DNA of 64,000 nucleotides from Branchiostoma floridae. Its lineage: Eukaryota > Chordata > Leptocardii > Amphioxiformes > Branchiostomatidae. The position numbers were made by a program, and so were the translations under genes. The notes under the pieces were generated by a model. It was not told the origin of the DNA, did not search any database, and was given only the letters and a program-made list of their open reading frames with translations. The stretch is from contig NC_049995.1 of assembly GCF_000003815.2 (NCBI RefSeq), positions 16,258,437 through 16,322,436 on the forward strand. Reading direction: 5' to 3'. Positions 47,101-55,423 of the stretch are shown one piece after another (positions within the stretch are counted from its first letter, which is position 1; the number at the start of each line of letters is the position of its first letter).

Positions 47101-50100
47101 CGTGCTTGATAGTACGGGGCATACAGGAACCACATTCGAGTCAAGATTGCCAGTACAAACCCCGGCCATTTCTCGGCTCGACAGGGGACACCGCCCACCT
47201 CTCCCAGAGACCGGGTCCCTCACGCGGACGTTCACAGAGTGATCAAGTTACATGAAGAGGTTGCCACACTCGGTAATCTTCCCAATTTTATCGGCGCACG
47301 TAGACCAGTGAATTCAAACCTGAATATACATACTTGGAGAACGTTACTCGAGAATTATGAACACAGACATATAGTAGATTATTTAGAATTCGGTTGGCCT
47401 ATCAATATTCAATCAGAATCGTATATTCCACCGTCAGTTTTGCACCCGAGGAATCACAAATCTGCTACTTTGTATGCTTCACATGTGGATCAGTTTATTT
47501 CGGAAGAGTGTCAACATGATGCCATAGCGGGGCCGTTTGCAACAAACCCGTTTCCTTTCCCTGTGGCCACACTACCTCTACAAACAGTGGAGAAACGCAA
47601 TAGTGATAAGAGAAGAGTTGTAGTGGACTGTAGCTTTCCATATGGACATTCGTTAAATGAAGCAGTACCCAAGGATACATATTTAGGGGACACAGTCCAA
47701 CTGACATACCCATCGGTTGATACCATGACTCAGATGATTTTGAATAAGGGAGCTGGATGTTTGATTTATAAGACTGATCTGAGCCGAGCATATAGACAAT
47801 TGCCTGTTGATCCTAAGGATTACAAATATCTGTGTTATCGTTGGAGAGGTGCCTTCTATGTGGACACTAGACTTGTATTTGGGCTCCGATCATCGGCCTA
47901 TGTTTGTCAGACAACAACATCAGCAGTGACTTTTATACAGAAGGAGAAAGGCTATGACGTGTGTAATTACTTAGACGATTTTGGAGGAGCTGAGGTTCCA
48001 GAAGTAGCTGATACAGCTTTTGCCGATTTACAGTCAACTCTAGCAAGTCTCGGCCTGGACGAGTCAGAACAGAAAGCTGTACCTCCAACCACGTGCATGA
48101 CGTTCCTTGGAATCGAGTTTGATACAGTTTCTATGACCAGGCGTGTACCGCAGTTTCGGTTGGAAGAGATCAGGCTTCTGATTAATTCGTGGTTAAACAA
48201 GAAGAAAGCAACCAGACGTGAACTCCAGTCTCTCATCGGGAAGCTCGTTTTTGTTTCCTCCTGTGTGCCACCAGGACGGCTGTTTATATCTCGAATGTTA
48301 GAGGCTTTGCGTTCATTACGGCGGAATCACCACAGACTGCGGTTGTCACGGGACTTCCGACTGGACCTTCTGTGGTGGCACAGATTCATGGACACATACA
48401 ACGGTGTATCTATGATGGTTACCGATATTTATAGCTACCCGGACGAGTTGGTTATGACTGATGCCTGTGCCACGGGGTGCGGTGCATTTTGTGACGGGCA
48501 GTTCTTCCACAGTGTGTTCCCAGACCACGTGTTGGAGAAGTTTGGATCAAAGATACACGTACTCGAGATGTTGACTATCGTCCTTGCAGTCAGGAAATGG
48601 GGGCCACGTTGGTTCGGACAGCGTATCTCTTTATACTGTGATAATATGGCCTGTGTCTATGTGTTGAACTCCGGACGTGCTCGTGATCGAGATCTGTTAC
48701 ACTGTGCTAGGGAGCTGTGGCTGTTGGCAGCCAAATTCGAGTTCCAGGTTAAAGCTTCGCATATTCAAGGCAGTCACAACCGAATTGCAGATCACCTTTC
48801 CCGGTGGCATCTCTCGGCGTATCATGCTCAGCAGTTTACCCGTCTCACACAGCATCGGTTGACAGTTGAGATTCCGGTATTCCAGGAGGACTTCATCTTG
48901 GATTGCCCTTATTAGTAGAGTAGGTTTTAACGTTTGTTTGTTCTGTTGTGTTTATTTCAGCCCGAATTGATCTTGGACTACTACGTGATCAGGTACGACA
49001 GACTAAGAGAGCAGCGTTTGCTGATGGGACATGGGAGAACTTGAGGACACATTTACGGACTTACCTGCTCTTCTGCACATTCTACGACATAGTCCCGTTT
49101 CCGGCAAAAGTGGATACCCTTGAAACTTATGCTGAATTCCTGAGTCGTTCATTTCGTGCCCCAGCGTCAATAGCAAACTATGTTAGTGGTATTAAGACTT
49201 TCCATATCCTGTTTGGACTGGATACGGCGGCGTTCTCTTCTATGGACTTAGCTCTACTACTACGAGGACTTAAGAAACAGATGAGACATACGCCTCGTCA
49301 GAAGCTGCCTTTCACACCAGACGTCTTACTCAGGATTCATGAACACTTAGATACTTCAGACTCGTTTCAGGCTACTATGTGGACTGTGATACTGTTAAGT
49401 TTCTTTACATTTCAGCGAAAATCTAACTTTGTGTCTAAACATGGTTTCGACCCTACTAAGCAGTTCACTATTCATGATTTTGTTGTATACAAGGGAATTT
49501 TGTTGATCAGGATCAGGTGGTCCAAGACTTTACAATGTGCGGAGAGAGTATTGTATGTTCCGGTGATGGAGATCAAGAATTCTCCCCTCTGTCCAGTATC
49601 AGCGTTCTGTAACATGGTTAGGTTAAACCGCAACAAGAATACGAGTGCGGCCTTTGTTAGACCACATAGGGGTAGATTTGTACCATTGAATCAGAATATC
49701 TTTGACAAGGCCTTCAAGCAGATACTAGGTAGAGCGGGCCTAAGTCCTGCTAGGTACTCTCTCCATAGTGGGCGTAGAGGAGGCGCCACATTTGCATTCC
49801 GTGCAGGAGTTCCCATAGATCTAATCCGCCTCCAGGGTGATTGGCGTTCTGATGCTTACCTACTGTATTTGAAGGTTCCCTTGGCTACAAGATTACGTTT
49901 GTGTTATAGAATGGTTAAGCATATCCAGTGGAAGACGCCTCGGTAGCGTTGAAGGCATTGCAGTGTTCGTAGAGTAGCAATTTCGAGATTACAGTTTGTT
50001 AATTTGTTCATGGGTAATGGGGTCGTGGTGTCTCTCGTCACCTTCATGTTTAATTGTAATTCTGATATTTTTTGTTTTTCTTTTAGCGGTTTGGCCTTTT

Positions 50101-53100
50101 GTTTTTGGTGTTTTCCCCGAAAAAGTTTTTTCCTGATTAAACTTTTTCCTTTTTTCTGCCAAACCGTGTCTTTGTTTGAGTTTGTCCGATAATTTGAGAA
50201 AAATTTCTTTTGGTAATTTTTATTAATTGATCGCAAACGGTATTTGTCTTGGTGCGGCCCGTTTGCCCTTTGACACGGAACACGTGAGAGTGACGTCACT
50301 CGAAGTTTGCTGGGCAGGCGGGTCGGACGTTTCTTTCTGCTCTCCTTTTTCACCCTCCACCACCCCTTTTCTCCGCCAAATGTTATTGAAGGTTAAGTAT
50401 GTTATTATAGTTGTTGAAGTAGTATTACTATTAGTGCTGTGTTTTCCCCGAAAAAGTTTTTTCCTGATTAAACTTTTTCCTTTTTTCTGCCAAACCGTGT
50501 CTTTGTTTGAGTTTGTCCGATAATTGAATGTGTAAAACTTCATCAATGCAGTCTCTTTCCGTTTTGATCATCAAAGTCAACTTTCAAACTGATAGTAGCT
50601 GTAGAACACCTGTAATGAACAAGTAAAACTCATTGAGCAAGACGACAGACAATTATGCTCATGGTTTGAGTTATTGGCATTTAGGCCATGTTGATTTGAT
50701 TATATGGATGACATCCTCCGGGAACTCCAAAACTGATGCGAGCGAGCGAATAAAAAAAAGTTTGGCCAAAAAAAAGTTGCCTTCAGTATGAAATCAAACT
50801 GGCCAGGAGGGTTGAACATAGGACTAAACACACATAGTATGGTATGCCATGATCCTCTGGACCTGAATTTTCTGTACTGGTACCTCCTCTAACCAACAAT
50901 AGTTGTTTTTTTTTTCTTTTCGTCCTTTCACATCTTATTCTTTGACTTTAGATTCATTTGGCATTCTATATATGGCATTAGTTATCTGTTTTCTGATACT
51001 TTTTTTTCAATCTACGGAATATTTGTGCTCATTTTACAGCTGCTTTGCACAATTTTTTGTGTGGTCGAAACTTTTTTTTTTTTTTTTTGGAAATGGCCGA
51101 AATTGGTGCGAGCGCGGATGTCATCCATATAATCAAATCAACATGGCCTTACATAAAATAAGGGTGCAAATATAGCCTGTAACCCGACCGTTATTGACTG
51201 ATATATACAAAATTCTACCACTAATCTATCACTGATAAAATCTGATAATAGATAGTGCGAAGTAACGTTGTGTTTTTATTTATTTGTTTATTTTTTATTG
51301 TTGTTTGTTTCCTACGCAGTGTACAATAACCTGGAAGGACGGGAAGCTCCACACCTCTATAGAGGGACCCCGAGGTCACATGTGGTCAGAACGAGAGATG
51401 CGGGAGGACGGCAGGTGTTATCTCGTGAGTTGATTCATGCCTTTATTTTGAATGAATGAATGAATGAATGAATGAATGAATGAATGGTTTATTGCACTTC
51501 AATAAAAAGAAACATTTTGCAGCCAGTTGGTTGAATTGCACGTTGTTTTACATGTTGTCAAGGTGACATCAAATGGAACTGGACCGAGTTCAGTGGTTTT
51601 TCGAGCGCCTTAGTGCCTCAGCTTACACCTTGTGAATTTAGACACCTCAAAGAAGAAAAAACACATTCAGAAGTGAAACAAATATTACAAAAGCTTTGAA
51701 TATTTCCAGGCGGTAGGAGACTCCGTTGTTGTTATCAATGTGTTGGAACCGTTTATTTCTACAGACGATGTCGGCACCGAACGGGACGACTGCAGTCAGG
51801 ATCTTTGCCAGGGACGAGTAGCCATGGTAACCGTAACCATGGCAACCAGACGACGCTACCATGTCTGATTACAATTTAAGAATCAATCAGTATGTTTTTA
51901 CTGTTCAGAATTGTGAAGTTTAAGGTTAGATATAAAGTGTTATTAATTACAACAAATTATCTTAAAGATACAAGTTAGCCCATCTTTGGGAGGGAAAGCA
52001 CTGCATCCGAAACCAACTGCCACAGGTTCTACAGAGTCCACCAGACAAACAACAAACCCCACAAGCTATGGACACTAGCAAGACAACAGCCAGAGTATCA
52101 GAGAGACCTTAAGAACCTCATACTCCTCAGTACCATCCCAACCAGACACACCGTAAAAGCATGTCCAACCTGCCACAACGCTACAGAAGACTTGGTCGGT
52201 CATCTATTCACCAGATGTTTCACTTTTGACCACTTACGACAAACCCTGGCAGAAGAAATAGCAAACACCCTGGGAGTAAGAGTCATGGCAAAAGTGCACG
52301 AGCAACCAGATGAGAGGTTCACAGAGGTCATGCTGGGTGCCGAGATAGTAGAAGAAGCTGTAGAACCAGCTGTGTGGAGCGCCTTCATCACAACAACGGC
52401 CAGATTGCTCCGCCCTCTAGCAGCCATGGCATTAAAGCACGCCACCTGGAAAGAGAGGCAAAACTGCAGCACGGGGAAGGAGAATAGAACACACGAGAGC
52501 TGAGGACGTACAGACGAGAGAAGAAGAAAGAGCTGAAAAGAGCTAGACTTAAACTACCCCCAACAAAGGCTACAACACAGCCTCGACAGAAGCTAGACTG
52601 TGAGTTAAACATACGAGCTGTGGAGAACTGAACTGTGTAGAGTCACAAGGAGTTGTAGAGAATGATACAGAAAGGGTCACTGAACCTTGAAAGTGGAACT
52701 CTAAAGAACTTTAGAGAACTCTTGAGAGTTATGTGTACAATGCACAGAAATAGAGACGAGAAGAGACAGTTATTATGGTATGATAGATCTGATCGAGTGA
52801 TTTTTTTAATGTCCCAATGGTCAGCAGTAGACTAGACGTTTGGGGCATGGGATACCCCTGGCAGGTTCGTTCACCTGCCCTCCGAGAGATTGTAAATATG
52901 AGTACGAAATTACGACAGTATAAGGATATAATTTATTTTATTTTAACAGGATTGCTATGTACCACATGTTTAATGTCACGGCTTCCCCTTTGTAAATACT
53001 TCAGCTATGCAATGCTCTCCCAAGGGAGGAATAAAGTACAAGAAAGAAAGAAAGAATGAATGGTTTATTGCACTTCAATAAAAAAAAACATTTTGCAGCC

Positions 53101-53398
53101 AGTTGGTTGAATTGCACGTTGTTTTACATGTTGTCAAGGTGACATAAAATGGAACTGGACCGAGTTCAGTGGTTTTTCGAGCGCATTAGTGCCTTAGCTT
53201 ACACCTTGTGAATTTAGACACCTCAAAGAAAGAAAAAACACATTCAGAAGTGAAACAAAAATTACAAAAGCTTTGAATATTTCAAGGCGGTAGGAGACTC
53301 CGTTGTTGTTATTAATGTGTTGGAACCGTTTATTTCTGCAGACGATGTCGGCACCGAACGGGACGACTGCAGTCAGGATCTTTGCCAGGGACGAGTAG
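44186..53398 (+). CDS. Intracellular lipid-binding protein A (CRABP/FABP family)
   Basis: Exons 44186-44258, 45011-45177, 51320-51424 and a last exon present twice (51765-51821 and 53342-53398) give 133 residues, the four-exon, ~130-residue plan of the iLBP family. The N terminus (FNGKWKLVDSENFDAYLQAV) is the family signature. VNFMIRQLAKAATP is the helix-turn-helix lid, EEFEDDSPIGKVK the usual segment before exon 3, WKDGKLHTSIEGP strand F-G. The C terminus is AVRIFARDE, CRABP-like; the carboxylate-binding R-x-Y motif reads R-x-F. The family carries fatty acids or retinoids in the cytosol and to nuclear receptors; the ligand here is unknown. A splice acceptor just before the ATG (CTCTCAG at 44173) implies a 5'-UTR exon. 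Intron 2 holds a retrotransposon. Confidence 0.9.
44268..44672. repeat. CT-rich microsatellite
   Basis: Imperfect CTCTCT/TAGCTCTC tract filling most of intron 1 of lipid-binding gene A. Confidence 0.9.
44785..44852 (+). pseudogene. Partial copy of exon 2 of lipid-binding gene A
   Basis: An acceptor and ~55 nt matching the start of exon 45011 (GTAAACTTCATGATCCGTCA, then AAAGCGGCCACACCCAGACAG) lie 215 bp upstream. The copy breaks off at CAG|GTTCCC, leaving an in-frame mini-exon with a donor-like GT. Upstream sequence (GAGCATTCTGT) is duplicated too. Confidence 0.8.
45228..45428. repeat. Degenerate GCGCAAGT-periodic block
   Basis: About 17 imperfect units of the type GCGCAAGTxx(x), GCACAAGTxx or GCAAGTxx, spaced mostly 10-13 bp, run from just after the exon 2 donor to just before the retrotransposon. 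It is not a simple microsatellite, and no similar block was seen elsewhere in the window. Confidence 0.75.
45442..45601 (+). repeat. Split direct repeat A1
   Basis: It begins TTTGAGAAAAATTTCTTTTG and ends TCTGCTCTCCTTTTTCA, 25 bp before the gag ATG. It matches A2 at 50193-50352. Confidence 0.9.
45627..47255 (+). CDS. Retrotransposon gag-like ORF1
   Basis: From the first ATG (45627) the product is 542 residues; the frame itself opens slightly upstream without an ATG. An N-terminal Cys cluster (RCKVCRLPVRGH, GRGKC) is followed by a long Arg/Ser-rich region containing two 49-residue tandem repeats with SKR-VSRRR and SRSRSTKRRRRRAG. A more ordered region follows (YDQLSLPMFVHGFLKNVLYS). The C-terminal Cys/His cluster (YCGGFQYGSC ... 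HVCSACL ... HSSQDC) resembles the zinc motif of gag proteins from DIRS/Ngaro elements. The basic RS-rich part probably binds RNA. The ORF ends with TGA overlapping the start of the RT frame by about 17 nt. Confidence 0.8.
   Translation: MESDFARETSGRRCKVCRLPVRGHPGPYGRGKCKFERREGSSDEEYFKQQRGSSHVEEKLQSLRRESKVSDLVRAAWSDSISEDTDETQVRQSRSLNLKRSSGRSRENASTRARSEPPVQSSRHRTRSSSSEATATRDKAKPDIRDLRKSRGLVKEVDKALDELLNPDISHGKQPRSKRYQDRGSVSSSSQSDSTESDFVREPARRRQRRRGSRGKSGKMTGKHVSSKRPVSRRRSDSYDSDTSSGMADDSRSRSTKRRRRRAGKSGKMKGKHVSSKRSVSRRRCDSYDSDTSSGMSDDSRSRSTKRRRRRAGKSGRKRTINDSGTRRVKVDWPQHRVHFPGHGKEGGVTYDQLSLPMFVHGFLKNVLYSERVSVDAEHKLVHLADLMFDAVYYNWELVREVHASLLYGIEYGSLTWGSRGTFDAVRERHYRTQAGVARGNPSSSKAGPVREARAAGSRPRYCGGFQYGSCSLQSGHWSSRWNAPMLHVCSACLIVRGIQEPHSSQDCQYKPRPFLGSTGDTAHLSQRPGPSRGRSQSDQVT
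46269..46562 (+). repeat. 147-bp in-frame tandem repeat in gag
   Basis: Units at 46269-46415 and 46416-46562 are nearly identical (offset exactly 147 bp, 49 codons); a third start (GGTAAGAG) at 46563 then diverges. Each encodes a Ser/Arg-rich block. Confidence 0.9.
47239..48915 (+). CDS. Reverse transcriptase/RNase H ORF2
   Basis: About 558 open codons end at TAG 48913-48915. RT motifs in order: RRVVVDCSFPYGHSLN, YKTDLSRAYRQLPVDP, RLVFGLRSSAYVCQ and the active-site box CNYLDDFGG. RNase H follows with MTDACATGCGAF, HVLEMLTIVLAVRKWG, LYCDNMACVYVLNSGRA and HIQGSHNRIADHLSRW, the arrangement found in DIRS/Ngaro elements. There is no ATG before the first RT motifs; the frame is +1 relative to ORF1 and overlaps its end, so translation probably needs a frameshift, re-initiation or a non-AUG start. 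No internal stop is seen. Confidence 0.9.
   Translation: MIKLHEEVATLGNLPNFIGARRPVNSNLNIHTWRTLLENYEHRHIVDYLEFGWPINIQSESYIPPSVLHPRNHKSATLYASHVDQFISEECQHDAIAGPFATNPFPFPVATLPLQTVEKRNSDKRRVVVDCSFPYGHSLNEAVPKDTYLGDTVQLTYPSVDTMTQMILNKGAGCLIYKTDLSRAYRQLPVDPKDYKYLCYRWRGAFYVDTRLVFGLRSSAYVCQTTTSAVTFIQKEKGYDVCNYLDDFGGAEVPEVADTAFADLQSTLASLGLDESEQKAVPPTTCMTFLGIEFDTVSMTRRVPQFRLEEIRLLINSWLNKKKATRRELQSLIGKLVFVSSCVPPGRLFISRMLEALRSLRRNHHRLRLSRDFRLDLLWWHRFMDTYNGVSMMVTDIYSYPDELVMTDACATGCGAFCDGQFFHSVFPDHVLEKFGSKIHVLEMLTIVLAVRKWGPRWFGQRISLYCDNMACVYVLNSGRARDRDLLHCARELWLLAAKFEFQVKASHIQGSHNRIADHLSRWHLSAYHAQQFTRLTQHRLTVEIPVFQEDFILDCPY
48961..49946 (+). CDS. Tyrosine recombinase ORF3
   Basis: The frame follows an ideal 3' splice site (polypyrimidine then TTTATTTCAG at 48951-48960) and runs to TAG 49944-49946, about 328 residues. 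An N-terminal SAM-like DNA-binding region (GTWENLRTHLRTYLLFC; FLSRSFRAPASIANYVSGI) precedes the catalytic domain, with FFTFQRKSNF (likely first Arg), IRIRWSKT, SLHSGRRGGATFAF (H-x-x-R), LQGDWRSD and the nucleophile region DAYLLYL. These are the R-H-R-(H/W)-Y residues of tyrosine recombinases, which integrate the circular cDNA. No ATG starts the frame near its beginning, which suggests the protein is made from a spliced RNA. Confidence 0.88.
50108..50525 (+). repeat. Split direct repeats B1-A2-B2
   Basis: B1 (50108-50192, starting GTGTTTTCCCCGAAAAAG) abuts A2 (50193-50352). After ~86 bp of unique sequence, B2 (50439-50525) repeats B1. The B1/A2 junction TCCGATAA|TTTGAG mimics the joined ends of a circular intermediate. 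Confidence 0.9.
50694..51148. mobile_element. PIF/Harbinger-like MITE
   Basis: Termini GGCCATGTTGATTTGATTAT and ATAATCAAATCAACATGGCC are perfect complements, extended inward by ATGGATGACATCC / GGATGTCATCCAT. TTA flanks both sides (50691-50693, 51149-51151), the 3-bp target type of PIF/Harbinger. No transposase inside. Fragments occur at 12753 and 33265. Confidence 0.75.
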
Positions 53399-53564
53399 CC
53401 ATGGTAACCGTAACCATGGCAACCAGACGACGCTACCATGTCTGATTACAATTTAAGAATCAATCAGTATGTTTTTACTGTTCAGAATTGTGAAGTTTAA
53501 GGTTAGATATAAAGTGTTATTAATTACAACAAATTATCTTAAAGATACAAGTTAGCCCATCTTT
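51478..53564 (+). mobile_element. LINE 3' fragment flanked by 510-bp direct repeats
   Basis: Host copies 51478-51987 and 53054-53564 are about 98% alike and each contain the last exon of lipid-binding gene A. Between them, 51988-53053 is a non-LTR retrotransposon 3' end: a frame reads HTVKACPTCHNATEDLVGHL, then FTRCFTFDHLRQTL (CxxC-H-C tail of ORF2), ending near 52503, then an untranslated tail closing with AATAAAGTACAAGAAAGAAAG. The fragment abuts the host copies directly on both sides, as in a target-site duplication of unusual length. Confidence 0.8.
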
Positions 53565-53870
53565 AGTTAAAGATACACAGGTAGTTGTTAGTTGTATTTG
53601 TGTTCTGTAATATTCTGATGTTTTGTTGATTCTGATGTTTTGTTGTTGTTGATTGCATTACTTTTATGAAAATTGATTATTTCTTTTACCAATAAATGTT
53701 ACGGAAAAATATCATTCTTTTTTTTAATAAAAGCTGCATTTGAGAAATAAATTATCATCAGCATCAAAATGTATCAAAGATGAAAGAGAAAATGTAACTA
53801 ATTATGCTCTGTAAAATAAAACACTTCTCAACATGTTTGTGAGTCTGTCTAAGTGTGCACACACCTATAT
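53565..53870 (+). other. 3' UTR and downstream of lipid-binding gene A
   Basis: An AATAAA at about 53691 follows the second copy of the last exon, within AT-rich sequence; the first copy is followed by the LINE instead. This suggests that the 53342-53398 copy carries the gene's own 3' end. Confidence 0.5.
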
Positions 53871-53872
53871 TT

Positions 53873-53990
53873 TGGCGTAGAGTAGCGGTAGGGTGTTTGG
53901 CTCAAAGCCCAAGGTCCTGGGTTGGAGTCCCTAGTATGCCCCGACGTTGTGCGCTTTCAGGTTTGAGTGGATCAATTAAATCAGTCCGGA
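53873..53990 (+). mobile_element. tRNA-derived SINE head
   Basis: It has an A-box-like GGCGTAGAGTAGCGGTAGGG and a B-box-like GGTCCTGGGTTGGAGTCCC, then CCCCGACGTTGTGCGCTTTC, as in the copy at 55652. Confidence 0.6.
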
Positions 53991-54659
53991 TATGCATCCT
54001 GTGTCCTTTAGTACAAACCTAAATGTGTTACGCCATGAGGCGGTTTGCAATACAGTCCACGTAATCCGTAGACCTGAGTCAGCTTACAGATGTGCCCTTT
54101 GTGGCAAAGACTGTCATTCTCGTATAGGACTGTTTAGCCACAGTCGACGCTGTAGGGCTGATATCAATTAGGATTTTACCATGGCCAATATTGACCGAAG
54201 GAGGCCATATATAATCCGTAAGGTTGAAGTCTGGATGTGACAGATTCTTTGAAAGCGAACAAGGAAAGGCGTAAAACTATACATGTGTACGTGTCCCTGT
54301 AGTTCAACATGGTAGCAGCCTCACAGTTGAGCTTTTGGTGCCAAGTAGTTGGTAACAGGGAGAACAGTTACCGTATTTTTGAAGCGACGTAAAGGGCCGG
54401 GGGGGGGGGGGTCAGTCCCGTGTTCGAGGAGGTGTCTAGAACGAGGACGTGACTCGAGCAAGGAGAAGGGCTTGCTAGCAACCCCTCCATGTACGTACAA
54501 AAGTGCCCTGCTATTGAAACAGTACTAGCAAGGAAACCTGTTGCACTACGAAACGAACGTAATGCCAGATTTGACAGAGAAAGTCAGAACAGCATTACAT
54601 TTCAAAAGAAAACGTGAAGGTAAAGTTGCATACCCTTCCCCCACGAGCTAGCGCTCCAG

Positions 54660-54725
54660 TAATGTTCATGCGAAGCTTTTGACCGTGCGGTCATCGGTCA
54701 AAGGACGAAACCTTAAGGTCATGTT
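54660..54725 (+). promoter_or_regulatory. AGGTCA half-site cluster upstream of gene B
   Basis: TGACCGTGCGGTCATCGGTCA, AAAGGAC and TTAAGGTCATG provide several GGTCA half-sites about 190 bp above the TATA box. Such half-sites bind RXR/RAR/PPAR-type receptors in known iLBP promoters; binding here is inferred. Confidence 0.45.
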
Positions 54726-54889
54726 CGTACGTTCACTCATATTTCACCTGACGACACCCTTTTAATTCATGATTGTTTGTCGCGATGAGTCAGAGGTTCA
54801 ACACACTTTATAATGTACTTCGGTAATAACTAATTATAGTATTTGTCAGGCTTGTTTGATTTCTAAAAGAGGAGTAACGTATAAATACA

Positions 54890-54980
54890 GGGCCACCCTC
54901 TACCTACGGTACTTCTGAAGCAGATCCCAGCTGACTACAGTTACTCGGGCTATACCGGAACTACACGTTGTCAAGTAAAG
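54890..54980 (+). promoter_or_regulatory. TATA box and 5'-UTR exon of lipid-binding gene B
   Basis: TATAAATA at 54890-54897 is followed by a leader (GAAGCAGATCCCAGCTGACT; CGGAACTACACGTTGTCAAG) and a donor (GTAAAG at 54975 or GTGAGG at 54981). The same TATA-leader-donor order recurs at 61206-61297. Transcription should begin about 30 bp below the TATA box. Confidence 0.8.
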
Positions 54981-55036
54981 GTGAGGCATGCAGTGTTTTA
55001 TGTCATTTTTATAGGACAGCAAACATGATCAGTTCG

Positions 55037-55155
55037 TGTGTGTGTGTGTGTGTGTGTGTGTGTTAGTACGTGTGTGTGTGTCTGTGTGTGTGTGCCTATG
55101 TGTGTGTTTGTGTGTGTGTCTGTGTGTATGTATGTGTGCGTGCGTGTGTGTGTGA
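55037..55155. repeat. TG microsatellite
   Basis: (TG)n with CTG/TATG interruptions in the 5'-UTR intron of lipid-binding gene B. Confidence 0.9.
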
Positions 55156-55423
55156 AAACAGAGAGCGAGCAACCTTGATTTGTAAATTGAATCTCCGCAT
55201 TTCATTTAGGCCACGGTCGCAAGTACACCTTTGCCCGTCAGTGATGTAACCTCAGCCTGGCCACAAATTTGTCCCGGTGGACTGACGGATACCGGGGCAC
55301 GCCTTTTCTAAAAATTCACTGCTCTTTCAAAAGCGCTTTAACAACATGTAATTACAGTTGAAGCCATTGAATATAACTCTTCTTAAACTTTTCCTTCTTT
55401 TCCGTTTCAGTACAACAACCAAG

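Larger units (their letters stand above)
45442..50525 (+). mobile_element. Ngaro/PAT-type tyrosine-recombinase retrotransposon
   Basis: A ~5.08-kb element in intron 2 of lipid-binding gene A. Order: direct repeat A1 (45442-45601), gag ORF, RT/RNase H ORF, tyrosine recombinase ORF, B1 (50108-50192), A2 (50193-50352), ~86 bp, B2 (50439-50525). The A1-ORFs-B1-A2-B2 layout is the split direct repeat of Ngaro and PAT-like elements and differs from the inverted termini of DIRS1. A1 and A2 appear identical over ~160 bp, and B1 and B2 identical over ~85 bp, so insertion is probably recent. No target duplication is seen, as expected for recombinase-mediated integration. No methyltransferase domain was recognised, which favours Ngaro or PAT over DIRS. 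Confidence 0.9.

Noticed and set aside
47904-49946. Idea that the RT/recombinase belongs to a virus
   Set aside because: The RT box, RNase H, tyrosine recombinase and split repeats fit a YR retrotransposon; there is no envelope, protease or LTR.
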